A stretch of DNA of 64,000 nucleotides from Gammaproteobacteria bacterium (GTDB lineage Bacteria > Pseudomonadota > Gammaproteobacteria > VBWC01). Under the pieces are notes generated by a model. The model saw only the letters and a list, made by a program, of their open reading frames with translations. It did no database searches and had not been told where the DNA came from. Made by a program: the position numbers and the translations under genes. Shown here piece after piece: positions 8,040 to 17,052 of this stretch (position 1 is the first letter of the stretch; every line of letters starts with the position of its first letter). The stretch spans positions 191,978 through 255,977 of the forward strand of contig JAHFRU010000003.1 in assembly GCA_023266115.1 (NCBI GenBank). Reading direction: 5' to 3'.

Positions 8040-10931
8040 ATGGCAGTGACGGGTCTACGGGAAATCAAGGCGCTGAAGCGTCGTTTTATGGCGCTCAACC
8101 GTGATCGCCTCGAGCGCACGCGCGATTCGCTGCGCGCCAAGCAGGTCGCGTTTCTCGATCTATTGCCGCTGATCTTTCACGTCAATCACCCGCTGTTACC
8201 GGGTTTCATAACCAAGGACAGCCCGCGCGGGATCTCGGACTACAGCCCGAGCGCGCGGTCGTTAAAGGCCGCTAACAAGCTGGCGAAAAGCTTTTACACG
8301 CGCAAGCGCGCGCTGCTGCACTACGACATCTATTCGATATTTATCATGGGTAGCAGCGGCACCATCGCCCACTCCGACGCGAGTGATTTCGACGTCTGGA
8401 TCTGTCACCGCGCCGATATTCCTCCGGTGCAGCTGAGCGAGCTGCGTCAGAAGGCAACCGCGGTCGAGCATTGGGCGGCCGCCCTCGGTGTGACCGCACA
8501 CTTCTTTTTGATGGACGCCGAGAGCTTCAGGGCCGGGGAGCGCGTAACGCTGTCTTCGGAGAGCAGTGGCAGCGCGCAACACCACCTGCTGCTCGAGGAG
8601 TTCTACCGCACCAGCCTGCTGCTGGCCGGGCGCTATCCGTTGTGGTGGATGGTGCCGGTCGAATACGAGAACGACTACGACAATTACGTGCATGAACTGT
8701 TGCGCAAGGGGTTTATCCGCAACAACGAATATGTCGATTTCGGTGCGCTGCCGACGATTCCGCCGGCGGAGTTCTTTGGCGCCGCCCTCTGGCAGCTGTA
8801 CAAGGCGATAGACTCGCCATACAAGTCGTTGTTGAAGATGTTTCTGATGGAAACCTACGCGCAGGAATATCCGCACGGTGATCTGTTGAGCCGCCGATTT
8901 AAATATGCGGTTTACGAAGGTGAGAAAAACCTCAGCCATCTCGATCCGTACGTGATGTTGTACCAGAAGATCGAGGACCACTTTCGCGCGCGGAATGACG
9001 ACGAACGTATCAATCTTCTGCGCCGCTGTTTTTACTTCAAGGTTAACGAACGTATTTCCAGTCTGGATATGAAGGTCGACGACACCGAATGGCGGCGCAC
9101 TTTCGTCGTCGAGCTGCTGCGCCGCTGGGGATGGACGGATGCAGACTTGCGCGTGCTGAACACCCGGCCGCAATGGAAGTTTGGCCAGGTCAGTTACGAG
9201 CGCAACGTGCTGGTGAACGAGCTGACGACCAGCTATACGTTCCTGTCGAACTTTGCCCGTGACAAGGGAGAGCTTTGTGCTATCGATCAGCGGGACCTGA
9301 ACATCCTCGGTCGAAAACTGTTTGCGGCGTTCGAACGGCGCGCCGAGAAGATCGAGATAATAAACCATGGCATTTCAGACGATTTATGGGAGAGTCATCT
9401 GTCGGTGCATCAGGTCAGCAGTCGCGACGGCCATAGTAGCTGGGTAATTTATCGCGGCACGCTGAACGCCGACGAGGCGGCGCGCGAAACCCCGCTGAAG
9501 CGGGCCTACAGCATCGTGGAGCTGCTCGCCTGGTGCCACTTTAACGGTTTGGTAGATAACCGCACGATTCTGACGTTGCTGGCGCGCGACGGCGGCGCGA
9601 CGGTAAAGGAGATATATGGTCTGGTGGACGCGTTACAGCGACTATTTCCGGCCGCGCTACTCGAGGAAACCAACATGGAGGTTTTCGAGAACGCCCCCCG
9701 CCCGTTGGTGACTGCCATATTTGCCAATGTCGGCATCGATCCAATGTATAACCGCACGCGCGATGGAAAGATGCTGACCAGCAACAAAACCGATGCGCTC
9801 AGCTACAGTGGTCTTAACGAAAATCTCGTCGTGTCGCTGGACCAGGTAGTCGTGACGAGCTGGCAGGAAGTGGAGATCTACCGGTATAGTGGCGCGGACT
9901 GTATTTTCGATTGCGTGTGCGACTATTATCGCCGGGTGCCACCGTCGCGCGGTATACCGTTGCCGCGCGTTTCCGCACACAGTTTTTCGTCGATGCGTGG
10001 CGCGACTATAGGAAGCCGCATTGAGCAGGTGTTTGCCGATGTGATCGACAATTTCTATAAAGGCATCAATACAGAAACACGACGCTACGTGGTTCGTTCC
10101 GGAAACTCGTTCGTCATACTGCGGAAGAACGCTGAAGCGCTCGAGTACCAGCGCGTCGGTAATCTTGATCCCCTCCATGTCGAGCTGGCGCGCGGCAGGC
10201 CGGTGTTCAGCCCGATTGCGGCGGACCGCTTTGCGCTGACCGATACTGTCCTGCCAAACGTGTTCGATGTGAATCGTCCGGATGTGATTCAGCTGTTTCT
10301 TCTCGCGGATGCTTCGCTAGCGACGGTTTATGTTGCCGACGAGCGGGGTTCGATCTATTTCGAGCAGCGTACATTCCACAGGATGGACTCCCTGGTGAAT
10401 CAATTCATGTTGTTTTTCGATGCGATTGCTCATCGGCGCGAGATCCATGGTGGCTACGCCGGTACCGCGGCTCCGGTAACTTTTCCGGTGAGCTGTTATG
10501 AAATAACGCGCAGCAAGAAAAGCGGCGTGACTCTGCGTCGGATCAATATCGACAGCATGCGCGGAGCCGCCGGTTTCTTCAGCGTCAAGGTCATCGGCAA
10601 CGCGGTTGCCAACAGCGATCTCGGCTATACGATTTTCTGTGAAGACCGTGAATTCAGTTCTTTGGAGTTCGGGGCGGATGTGTTTCGCGAAGTGGCCGCT
10701 CATATCACGCGTCTGCGAGATACGACGGCCGCCTATCCGATTTATATCACCGACATCGACATACCCGGCACAGTGCTTGGTGCCGATCCCGACGGCCACG
10801 TACAGACGATTCACTATCTGAATTACAAGAAGCAAATCGAGGATCAGTTGAATCGCGCGCTCGGTATCGCGTCTGACAGCGACAGGCCCGCCAATATTGT
10901 TGATCGTCTGATGAACCTGGTGCGCGGTTGA
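8040..10931 (+). CDS. cyaA: Class I adenylate cyclase
   Basis: CyaA makes cAMP from ATP, the effector of CRP/Vfr-type regulators. The 963-residue protein has the class I catalytic N-terminus (roughly residues 1-470) with the nucleotidyltransferase signature GSSGTIAHSDASDFDVWICH, including the metal-binding D-x-D. The C-terminal half is the less conserved regulatory part. I start it at MAVTGLREIK because this matches the family N-terminus; the 54 codons of open frame upstream look non-coding. The length is close to Pseudomonas CyaA and longer than the enterobacterial protein. The argH-cyaA-lysA neighbourhood is also seen in pseudomonads. Confidence 0.97.
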   Translation: MAVTGLREIKALKRRFMALNRDRLERTRDSLRAKQVAFLDLLPLIFHVNHPLLPGFITKDSPRGISDYSPSARSLKAANKLAKSFYTRKRALLHYDIYSIFIMGSSGTIAHSDASDFDVWICHRADIPPVQLSELRQKATAVEHWAAALGVTAHFFLMDAESFRAGERVTLSSESSGSAQHHLLLEEFYRTSLLLAGRYPLWWMVPVEYENDYDNYVHELLRKGFIRNNEYVDFGALPTIPPAEFFGAALWQLYKAIDSPYKSLLKMFLMETYAQEYPHGDLLSRRFKYAVYEGEKNLSHLDPYVMLYQKIEDHFRARNDDERINLLRRCFYFKVNERISSLDMKVDDTEWRRTFVVELLRRWGWTDADLRVLNTRPQWKFGQVSYERNVLVNELTTSYTFLSNFARDKGELCAIDQRDLNILGRKLFAAFERRAEKIEIINHGISDDLWESHLSVHQVSSRDGHSSWVIYRGTLNADEAARETPLKRAYSIVELLAWCHFNGLVDNRTILTLLARDGGATVKEIYGLVDALQRLFPAALLEETNMEVFENAPRPLVTAIFANVGIDPMYNRTRDGKMLTSNKTDALSYSGLNENLVVSLDQVVVTSWQEVEIYRYSGADCIFDCVCDYYRRVPPSRGIPLPRVSAHSFSSMRGATIGSRIEQVFADVIDNFYKGINTETRRYVVRSGNSFVILRKNAEALEYQRVGNLDPLHVELARGRPVFSPIAADRFALTDTVLPNVFDVNRPDVIQLFLLADASLATVYVADERGSIYFEQRTFHRMDSLVNQFMLFFDAIAHRREIHGGYAGTAAPVTFPVSCYEITRSKKSGVTLRRINIDSMRGAAGFFSVKVIGNAVANSDLGYTIFCEDREFSSLEFGADVFREVAAHITRLRDTTAAYPIYITDIDIPGTVLGADPDGHVQTIHYLNYKKQIEDQLNRALGIASDSDRPANIVDRLMNLVRG

Positions 10932-10950
10932 GCCGCCGCCCGCCGCGGCA

Positions 10951-11628
10951 TTAGTCCGCGGTCGACAACCGATGCCTGAGCCAGGCGCCGATGTCGGCGA
11001 TTTCAGCAGGATTGACACTGTGTTCCATAGCGTAGGCGTGCCACGCAATCTCATATCCGGCTTGCATTAACAGGTCGCGCGATCGCTCAGCGAGGCGAAC
11101 AGGAACGATCGTGTCACGCGTGCCGTGGCCCATGAAAATCGGCATGGCGCCAGCACCGCCATGCGCCTCGGCGGCCAGCCGGTCGGCGAGCGGTAGATAG
11201 CTCGACAACGCCAGGACGCCGGCCAGCCGCTGCGGATACCGCAAGGCGGTGTGCAGGGCAATAGCGCCGCCCTGTGAAAATCCGGCGAGTACGATCCGGT
11301 TGGCCGGGACGCCTGCACCCACTTCGCGTTCAATCAGCCGGCCGACAGCCGCCGCTGAGTCGCGTATCCCCTCTTCATCCTCGCGCCGGTCCATGCCGGT
11401 TGCGAGGATGTCGTACCAGGCGCGCATCACATGGCCGCCGTTGATGGTCACCGGCCGGTGTGGCGCGTGCGGGAACACGAACCGTATGCCAAGTTCGTCC
11501 GGCAGGCCAAGTTCCGGTACGACCGGCACGAAATCATTGCCGTCAGCGCCGAGGCCGTGTAGCCAGATGACGACGGCGCGCGCCGGACCGACCGGGGCTA
11601 ACTCGACGCAGGGGAGGGAGGAGGACAT
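10951..11628 (-). CDS. Alpha/beta-hydrolase, carboxylesterase/lysophospholipase type
   Basis: A 225-residue soluble hydrolase of the phospholipase/carboxylesterase family (YpfH/EstB-like). The oxyanion-side motif WLHGLGADGNDF lies near residue 27, and the nucleophile serine is in GFSQGGAIAL. The catalytic Asp is probably in HGTRDTIVP and the His in AMEHSV, completing the triad in the usual order. The natural substrate cannot be read from the sequence; the family hydrolyses short-chain esters and lysophospholipids. An in-frame start six codons upstream is possible and neither start has a strong ribosome-binding site. It is convergent with cyaA (19 bp between the stops). Confidence 0.9.
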   Translation of the reverse strand: MSSSLPCVELAPVGPARAVVIWLHGLGADGNDFVPVVPELGLPDELGIRFVFPHAPHRPVTINGGHVMRAWYDILATGMDRREDEEGIRDSAAAVGRLIEREVGAGVPANRIVLAGFSQGGAIALHTALRYPQRLAGVLALSSYLPLADRLAAEAHGGAGAMPIFMGHGTRDTIVPVRLAERSRDLLMQAGYEIAWHAYAMEHSVNPAEIADIGAWLRHRLSTAD

Positions 11629-11694
11629 GGGGCTATTGTGCCACACGCCGCGCGAGGCGGTGGCGATTTGGAAACAACTGGTTTATCCGGTGTG

Positions 11695-11723
11695 TTCATC
11701 GGTTCATATTAAAGGTTTATACT
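11695..11723 (+). promoter_or_regulatory. Candidate sigma-70 promoter for lptM-lysA
   Basis: A TATACT -10 (11718-11723) stands 17 bp after TTCATC (11695-11700), a weak -35. It is 34 bp before the lptM ATG and in the only gap ahead of the lptM-lysA pair. The call is based on pattern and position only. Confidence 0.45.
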
Positions 11724-11756
11724 TCAGCGCATGCCCCTGTATCTGTCCGAGTGCCG

Positions 11757-11894
11757 ATGAAACGCTGCGTGTTTTTGTCATTGATGATGCTGGTTATCCT
11801 CGCCGGATTGCTTGCGTGCGGCAACAAGGGGCCGCTGTATCTGCCCCAGGAAAAACAGGCGCCGGCCACTCCGGGCACAGCGCCGCCTGAATAA
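11757..11894 (+). CDS. lptM: LptM (YifL)-type small lipoprotein
   Basis: A 45-residue lipoprotein. A short signal sequence ends in the lipobox LLAC, so Cys21 would be acylated, and the family signature CGNKGPLYLP follows at once. The tail is Pro/Ala/Gln-rich. In E. coli LptM associates with LptD and helps it reach its correctly disulfide-bonded form at the outer membrane. The gene directly precedes lysA (11 bp), the usual gammaproteobacterial order. Its lipobox-to-signature layout makes the call firm despite the small size. Confidence 0.9.
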   Translation: MKRCVFLSLMMLVILAGLLACGNKGPLYLPQEKQAPATPGTAPPE

Positions 11895-11905
11895 ACGGAT
11901 CGACC

Positions 11906-13159
11906 ATGGACCATTTCAATTACCGTAACGGGCGCCTGTATGCCGAGGATATCGCGCTTGCCGCGATCGCCGAGCAACACGGTACACCGTGTTACGTCTA
12001 TTCGCGCGCCACCATCGAGCGGCACTGGCGCGCTTTCGATGGCGTGTTCGCAGGTCGTGACCATCTGGTGTGCTACGCCGTCAAGGCCAACTCCAATATC
12101 GCGGTGCTGAACCTGCTGGCGCGGCTGGGTTCCGGATTCGATATTGTCTCGGGTGGTGAGCTGGAGCGCGTACTGCGCGCTGGCGGTGATCCGGCGAAGA
12201 CAGTGTTCTCGGGCGTCGGCAAGACCGAACAGGAGATTCAGCGTGGGCTGGAGGCCGGCATCCTGTGTTTCAATGTCGAGTCGGAAAGCGAGCTGGAGCG
12301 GATCGATCGTATAGCCGTTCGCTTGGGCAAGGTCGCGCCCGTGTCGCTGCGCGTCAATCCGGACGTTGACGCGAAGACCCATCGTTACATCTCGACAGGG
12401 TTGAAGGAAAACAAGTTCGGCATCGACATCAGCGATGCGATCAGCGTCGCGATACGGGCGGTCGAACGTTCGGGTGTCGAACTGGTGGGTATCGACTGTC
12501 ATATCGGTTCCCAGCTGACTGACAGCGCGCCCTTTGTCGCGGCGCTGGAGCGGATCGTGCAGCTCGCGGAGCAACTGAAGATTCAGGGTATTCCGGTGCG
12601 CCATCTCGATATCGGCGGTGGTCTCGGCATCACCTACCGTGATGAAACACCGCCAGACCCGGCGGCCTACGCAACGGCGATCTTCGCAAAGCTGGTGGAC
12701 GAAAAATACAAGATTATTTTAGAGCCGGGCCGTGCGATCGTCGGTAATGCCGGCATATTGCTGACGCGCGTCGAGTATCTGAAGGCCAACCATCACAAGA
12801 ACTTCGCGATCGTCGATGCAGGCATGAACGATCTGATGCGTCCGGCGCTGTATGACGCGTGGCAGAATATCATTCCGGTGGAACAGAAGTCCGATGCCGA
12901 CGCGCGTGTCTATGACGTCGTCGGTCCGGTCTGCGAAACCGGCGATTTTCTCGGTAAGGAACGCGAGCTTGCGGTCCGTGAAGGCGACCTGCTCGCGGTG
13001 CGATCGGCCGGTGCTTATGGATTCTCGATGAGCTCCAACTACAATTCCCGCCCGCGCGCGGCCGAGGTCATGGTCGATGGCGGGCGCGCCTATCTGATCC
13101 GAGAACGGGAGACCATCGACGGATTGATGGTCGGCGAGATGCTGCTACCCAGCGTGTAA
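11906..13159 (+). CDS. lysA: Diaminopimelate decarboxylase
   Basis: LysA decarboxylates meso-diaminopimelate to lysine, the last step of lysine synthesis, using PLP. The 417-residue fold-type III enzyme has the PLP lysine at position 60 in CYAVKANSN and the barrel motif DCHIGSQ. The glycine-rich phosphate loop reads DIGGGLGI and is followed by EPGRAIVGNAG. GPVCETGDF supplies the active-site Cys/Glu from the partner subunit. It follows lptM in an apparent operon. In many relatives dapF comes next, but here a methyltransferase gene follows after 57 bp. Confidence 0.98.
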   Translation: MDHFNYRNGRLYAEDIALAAIAEQHGTPCYVYSRATIERHWRAFDGVFAGRDHLVCYAVKANSNIAVLNLLARLGSGFDIVSGGELERVLRAGGDPAKTVFSGVGKTEQEIQRGLEAGILCFNVESESELERIDRIAVRLGKVAPVSLRVNPDVDAKTHRYISTGLKENKFGIDISDAISVAIRAVERSGVELVGIDCHIGSQLTDSAPFVAALERIVQLAEQLKIQGIPVRHLDIGGGLGITYRDETPPDPAAYATAIFAKLVDEKYKIILEPGRAIVGNAGILLTRVEYLKANHHKNFAIVDAGMNDLMRPALYDAWQNIIPVEQKSDADARVYDVVGPVCETGDFLGKERELAVREGDLLAVRSAGAYGFSMSSNYNSRPRAAEVMVDGGRAYLIRERETIDGLMVGEMLLPSV

Positions 13160-13216
13160 GCCTACCGGCGCAGAAGTAATGTTTTCCTTGCTTGCAGATC
13201 GATCGGACAATCGCCC

Positions 13217-13882
13217 ATGCGCCGTACCCCGGAACCCGAGTTGATGGACGATAACGCCCAGGCGCACGCCTACGCGCTGGCGGATTTTGACGAACCGCAC
13301 GCGCGGTTCGTCGCGCTGCTCGGCGCGCAGTTTTCTGATTTAGATCGCGAGTGCCGCATGCTGGATCTCGGCTGCGGGGCGGCGGACATCATGATCCGTG
13401 TCGCGCATGCGTATCCACGGTGTTGCATCGATGGTGTCGACGGCGCCGGGGCGATGTTGCGCTATGGCCGGGACGCGGTCGCGAACGCCGGTCTGGGGCC
13501 GCGCCTGAATCTCGTGCATGGTTATCTGCCGGGCGTGATACTGCCCGCGACCGATTACGACGCCGTAATCTCGAACAGCCTGCTGCATCACCTGAAAAGC
13601 CCGCGGGATCTTTGGCAGGCGATCGCTCAATTCGGGCGCAGGGGTGCAGCGGTATTTGTGATGGATCTGCTGCGGCCGGTAACCCGCGAGGAAGTGGCGG
13701 CATTGGTCAGCGAGTATGCCGGTAATGAGCCGGAGATTCTGCGCCGGGATTTTTTTAATTCCCTGTGCGCGGCGTACCGGCCGGATGAGGTGCGCCGCCA
13801 GCTGGCCGAGACCGGCCTTGAGCATTTGGCCGTTGAACAGGCGTCGGACCGGCACTTGATCGTGTACGGCGTTCTCGGCTGA
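13217..13882 (+). CDS. Class I SAM-dependent methyltransferase, substrate unknown
   Basis: A 221-residue soluble protein with Rossmann methyltransferase motifs: motif I MLDLGCGAADI (about residue 52), an acidic loop after strand 2 (DGVDGAGAML), and motif IV-like YDAVISNSLLHHL. This pattern is common to small-molecule and ubiquinone-type methyltransferases and does not tell the substrate. It follows lysA on the same strand, in the position often held by dapF, and may be cotranscribed. A lysine-pathway role is not implied. The ATG is the first in the frame; later in-frame ATGs (for example at MDDNAQ) are possible starts. Confidence 0.85.
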   Translation: MRRTPEPELMDDNAQAHAYALADFDEPHARFVALLGAQFSDLDRECRMLDLGCGAADIMIRVAHAYPRCCIDGVDGAGAMLRYGRDAVANAGLGPRLNLVHGYLPGVILPATDYDAVISNSLLHHLKSPRDLWQAIAQFGRRGAAVFVMDLLRPVTREEVAALVSEYAGNEPEILRRDFFNSLCAAYRPDEVRRQLAETGLEHLAVEQASDRHLIVYGVLG

Positions 13883-13994
13883 GCAGTCCGACACGGTTCC
13901 GGTGAATTGTCATTTCGGCTGGTGCACAGGTTGACCCGTAATCCGGCGCCTTGCTGCCGCTGCGGTCTGGATTCCCGCCTGCGCAAGAATGATG

Positions 13995-14166
13995 TTAAGG
14001 AACCGCTGATGTGTCGTCATTCCCGCGAAAGTGCGACTGCATGGATGCAGGAGGGCGGCGTCGGGAACAGCCGCCGAGGAATCCAGCAACACACTGTTTC
14101 GAAAGCTCTGGATTCCGGGTCTCCGCTACGCCCGCCCGGAATGACGACACATCAGCGGTTCCTTAA
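13995..14166. repeat. MITE-like element, copy 1, with perfect 29-bp terminal inverted repeats
   Basis: A 172-bp non-coding element bounded by identical inverted ends of 29 bp that start TTAAGGAACCGCTGATGTGT. Inside is a second inverted pair, GGAATCCAG and CTGGATTCC, so the whole unit could fold into a long hairpin. It lacks coding capacity and has a diverged partner at 45525-45709. Upstream, about 13910-13993 carries a similar GGATTCCCGCC-type fragment, perhaps an older decayed copy. The ends read TTAA, which may reflect the target site. Confidence 0.88.
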
Positions 14167-14191
14167 TAGATTCGGCCGATTTTACTCGTCT

Positions 14192-14647
14192 TCACTTGAA
14201 TCCGTGCTGCCGCCAGGCTTCATAGAGAACAATCGCGACGGCGTTGGACAGATTCAGGCTACGGCTATACGGTTGCATCGGGATGCGCAGCACCTGTGAT
14301 TCCGGCAGCTGCGCAAGTATGCCGGCCGGCATACCACGCATTTCCGGGCCGAACAGCAGTGCGTCGCCGGGCTGGAAATCGACAGCCGTATAGCAGATCG
14401 TTCCTTTGGTTGAGCAGGCGAGCATTCGGTTCGGCTGAGCGGCGGCCGTAAATGTATCCAGGCTGTCATGTTCGCGTATCCGCGCGAACTCATGGTAATC
14501 CAGTCCGGCACGTCTGAGCTTGCTGTCATCGAGATCGAATCCCAGCGGCCGGATCAGGTGCAAATCGCTGCCGCTGTTCGCGCACAGGCGTATAATGTTG
14601 CCGGTGTTCGGCGGGATTTCCGGTTGATAAAGTACGATGTGAAACAT
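14192..14647 (-). CDS. trmL: tRNA (cytidine/uridine-34-2'-O)-methyltransferase
   Basis: TrmL adds 2'-O-methyl to the wobble base of leucine tRNAs. The 151-residue SPOUT protein is the short, single-domain form typical of TrmL. It begins [20 protein letters not shown], and its C-terminal knot motifs include [16 protein letters not shown] and [16 protein letters not shown]. The start is set by the family N-terminus; the 22 open codons upstream would lie inside the divergent pyrD. Its ATG and that of pyrD are only 2 bp apart on opposite strands. Confidence 0.95.
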   Translation of the reverse strand: MFHIVLYQPEIPPNTGNIIRLCANSGSDLHLIRPLGFDLDDSKLRRAGLDYHEFARIREHDSLDTFTAAAQPNRMLACSTKGTICYTAVDFQPGDALLFGPEMRGMPAGILAQLPESQVLRIPMQPYSRSLNLSNAVAIVLYEAWRQHGFK

Positions 14648-14649
14648 TG

Positions 14650-15615
14650 ATGGCTGACGACGTAAGCGATTTACTGGCGGTTGAATTCTGCGGCATGCGC
14701 CTGGCGACGCCACTGGTGCTGCTGTCCGGTTGTGTCGGCTTCGGCGAAGAATACACGCGCGTTGACGGCTTTTCCAATCGCGACGTCGGCGCCGTGTGTT
14801 TGAAAGGCACGACGCTGGCGCCGCGGCTCGGTAACCCGCCGCACCGAGTCTATGAAACGCCGCTGGGGATGCTGAACGCGATCGGGCTGCAGAATCCGGG
14901 CGCGCGGTATGTGGTCGACGAGATTCTGCCGAAACTGGATTTCGCCGAAACCCGGTTTATCGCTAACGTGTCGGGATCGACCGTTGAGGAATACGAGGAA
15001 GTCACGCGCATCTTCGACGAATCGCCGATCGATGCAATCGAGATCAATATTTCCTGCCCGAACGTAAAAGAAGGCGGCGTCGCGTTCGGAAACGATCCGG
15101 ACATGTCGGCGCGCGTTGTTGCGGCGTGCCGCAAGGTCACCGACAAGCCGCTGATCACCAAGTTGTCGCCGAACCAGACGGATATTGCCGAGAATGCCCG
15201 ACGTTGTATCGAGGCCGGTACGGATGCGTTCGCGGTCATCAATACGTTGATGGGCATGGCGGTGGATATCGAGAGCCGCACGCCGTTTATCGGTAACAAT
15301 CAGGGTGGACTATCGGGTCCGGCGATCAAGCCGATTGCGTTACTGAAGGTGCATCAGGTCTATCAGGTGTGCCGCGCGCACGATATTCCGATCATCGGCC
15401 AGGGCGGGATTCTGACCGCGCAGGATGCGCTGGAATTCATCATCGCCGGCGCCGGCACGGTCGGTATTGGTACGGCGCTGTTCTACGATCCGCTGGTGTG
15501 CCCGAAGATTAACGCTGGCATCGCCGACTATCTGCGGCGTCATCGCCTCGCCAACGTGCAGCAACTGGTGGGTTCGCTGGTGCTGCACGAAGCGACAAAA
15601 AGAGTCTGCGTTTGA
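14650..15615 (+). CDS. pyrD: Dihydroorotate dehydrogenase, class 1B type
   Basis: PyrD oxidises dihydroorotate to orotate, step four of pyrimidine synthesis. The 321-residue flavoprotein lacks a membrane N-terminal helix. It has the class 1 catalytic cysteine in [12 protein letters not shown] and the FMN motifs [24 protein letters not shown] and IGQGGI. The conserved [11 protein letters not shown] resembles class 1B enzymes, which pair with the iron-sulfur subunit PyrK; no pyrK is adjacent. Most gammaproteobacteria use the membrane class 2 enzyme, so this may be an extra or replacing enzyme, or a related dihydropyrimidine-type enzyme. The ATG is used here; a TTG one codon earlier is also open. 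Confidence 0.85.
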   Translation: MADDVSDLLAVEFCGMRLATPLVLLSGCVGFGEEYTRVDGFSNRDVGAVCLKGTTLAPRLGNPPHRVYETPLGMLNAIGLQNPGARYVVDEILPKLDFAETRFIANVSGSTVEEYEEVTRIFDESPIDAIEINISCPNVKEGGVAFGNDPDMSARVVAACRKVTDKPLITKLSPNQTDIAENARRCIEAGTDAFAVINTLMGMAVDIESRTPFIGNNQGGLSGPAIKPIALLKVHQVYQVCRAHDIPIIGQGGILTAQDALEFIIAGAGTVGIGTALFYDPLVCPKINAGIADYLRRHRLANVQQLVGSLVLHEATKRVCV

Positions 15616-15639
15616 CCGCCACGCGATGCCCGCGCGGTA

Positions 15640-17052
15640 TCAGGACAGATCGGTCTCCATATCGAGTTCCTTGATCTTGCGGGTCAGCGTGTTGCGTCCC
15701 CAGCCGAGCAGTTTCGCCGCCTCCTGACGCCGCCCACCGGTGTGCTTGAGCGCCATCTGGATCATCAACCGTTCAAAGCGTGGCACCGCCGTGTCGAGTA
15801 TGCCGGTTTCTCCGCGGGCAAGTGTCCGGTCCGCCCAGTTCTTCAGTGCGGTTTCCCATTGATCGCTCTCGCCGGGCGCGCTGGTTTCGTTGCGTAGCTC
15901 CGGCGGCAGCTCTTCGATGCGTATCACCTGACCGGGTGACATGACGGTGAGCCAGTGACAGGTGTTTTCCAGCTGCCGCACATTACCGGGCCAGTCGAGA
16001 CCGCACAGGAATTTTTCGGCATCCGGATGCAGAGTTTTCATCTCGGTGTTGAGCTGCTTGGCCGCTGACGCCAGAAAATGCCGCAACAATGTCGGGATGT
16101 CCTCGCGGCGTTGGCGCAGTGGCGGGATGTGCACGCGGATCACGTTCAGCCGGTGAAACAGATCCTCGCGAAATGCGCCGCTCTTGACACGCTGTTCCAG
16201 ATCCTGGTGGGTTGCTGTGATGACGCGCACATCGACCTTTACCGGGGTATGGCCGCCAACGCGGTAGAACTCGCCGTCGGCGAGCACGCGCAGCAGGCGC
16301 GTTTGCAGGTCCGCGGGCATGTCGCCGATTTCATCGAGAAACAAGGTGCCGCCGTCCGCCTGTTCGAAGCGGCCGCGGCGTTGCGTCTGCGCACCGGTGA
16401 AGGCGCCGCGCTCGTGGCCGAACAGTTCGGATTCAAGCAGTTCGCGCGGGATCGCTGCCATATTCAGTGCGATGAACTGCCCGCCGGACCGCGGGCTGTG
16501 GCGATGCAGGGCGCGCGCGACAAGTTCCTTGCCGGTGCCGGTCTCGCCGTTAATCAGCACTGTGACGTTGGAGCGTGACAATCGCCCTATGGCGCGAAAC
16601 ACCTCCTGCATCGCCGGTGCGGAACCGATGATGTCGGCCGGCCGCGTGCCGGATTCGATTTCGCTACGTGTGTGGCTGCGATGGCGCTGGTCGACCGCGC
16701 GGCGCACGAGACTGACCGCATCGTCGACGTCGAACGGTTTCGGCAGGTACTCGAAGGCGCCGCCTCCATAGGCGGATACCGCACTGTCGAGGTCGGAATG
16801 CGCGGTCATGATGATGACTGGCAGGTCCGGGTGACGGGTATGTATGCCATCGAGCAGCGCCAGCCCGTCCATGCCTGGCATGCGGATGTCGGCGACGATG
16901 ACATCCGGCTGTCGCGATGCCAGCCGCTCAAGGATGCCATTGGCGCTTTCGAAGCAACTTACATCCATATTGGCCTGGGAGAGCGCCTTTTCCAGCACCC
17001 AGCGTATCGAGCGGTCGTCATCAACGACCCAGACTTGTTCACTTTTGGTCAT
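15640..17052 (-). CDS. ntrC: Nitrogen regulator NtrC (sigma-54 activator)
   Basis: NtrC activates sigma-54 promoters under nitrogen limitation. The 470-residue protein has a receiver with DDD acidic residues near position 11 and phosphoacceptor D55 in VIVADIRMPGMDG. The AAA+ domain has Walker A GETGTGKE and the sigma-54-contacting GAFTGA loop. A Fis-type helix-turn-helix follows (RRQEAAKLLGWGRNTLTRKI). Its start lies inside the 3' end of ntrB (14-nt overlap), so the two are coupled. The ATG at MTKSEQVW matches the family start. Matching binding sites are visible before glnA and ntrB. Confidence 0.98.
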   Translation of the reverse strand: MTKSEQVWVVDDDRSIRWVLEKALSQANMDVSCFESANGILERLASRQPDVIVADIRMPGMDGLALLDGIHTRHPDLPVIIMTAHSDLDSAVSAYGGGAFEYLPKPFDVDDAVSLVRRAVDQRHRSHTRSEIESGTRPADIIGSAPAMQEVFRAIGRLSRSNVTVLINGETGTGKELVARALHRHSPRSGGQFIALNMAAIPRELLESELFGHERGAFTGAQTQRRGRFEQADGGTLFLDEIGDMPADLQTRLLRVLADGEFYRVGGHTPVKVDVRVITATHQDLEQRVKSGAFREDLFHRLNVIRVHIPPLRQRREDIPTLLRHFLASAAKQLNTEMKTLHPDAEKFLCGLDWPGNVRQLENTCHWLTVMSPGQVIRIEELPPELRNETSAPGESDQWETALKNWADRTLARGETGILDTAVPRFERLMIQMALKHTGGRRQEAAKLLGWGRNTLTRKIKELDMETDLS

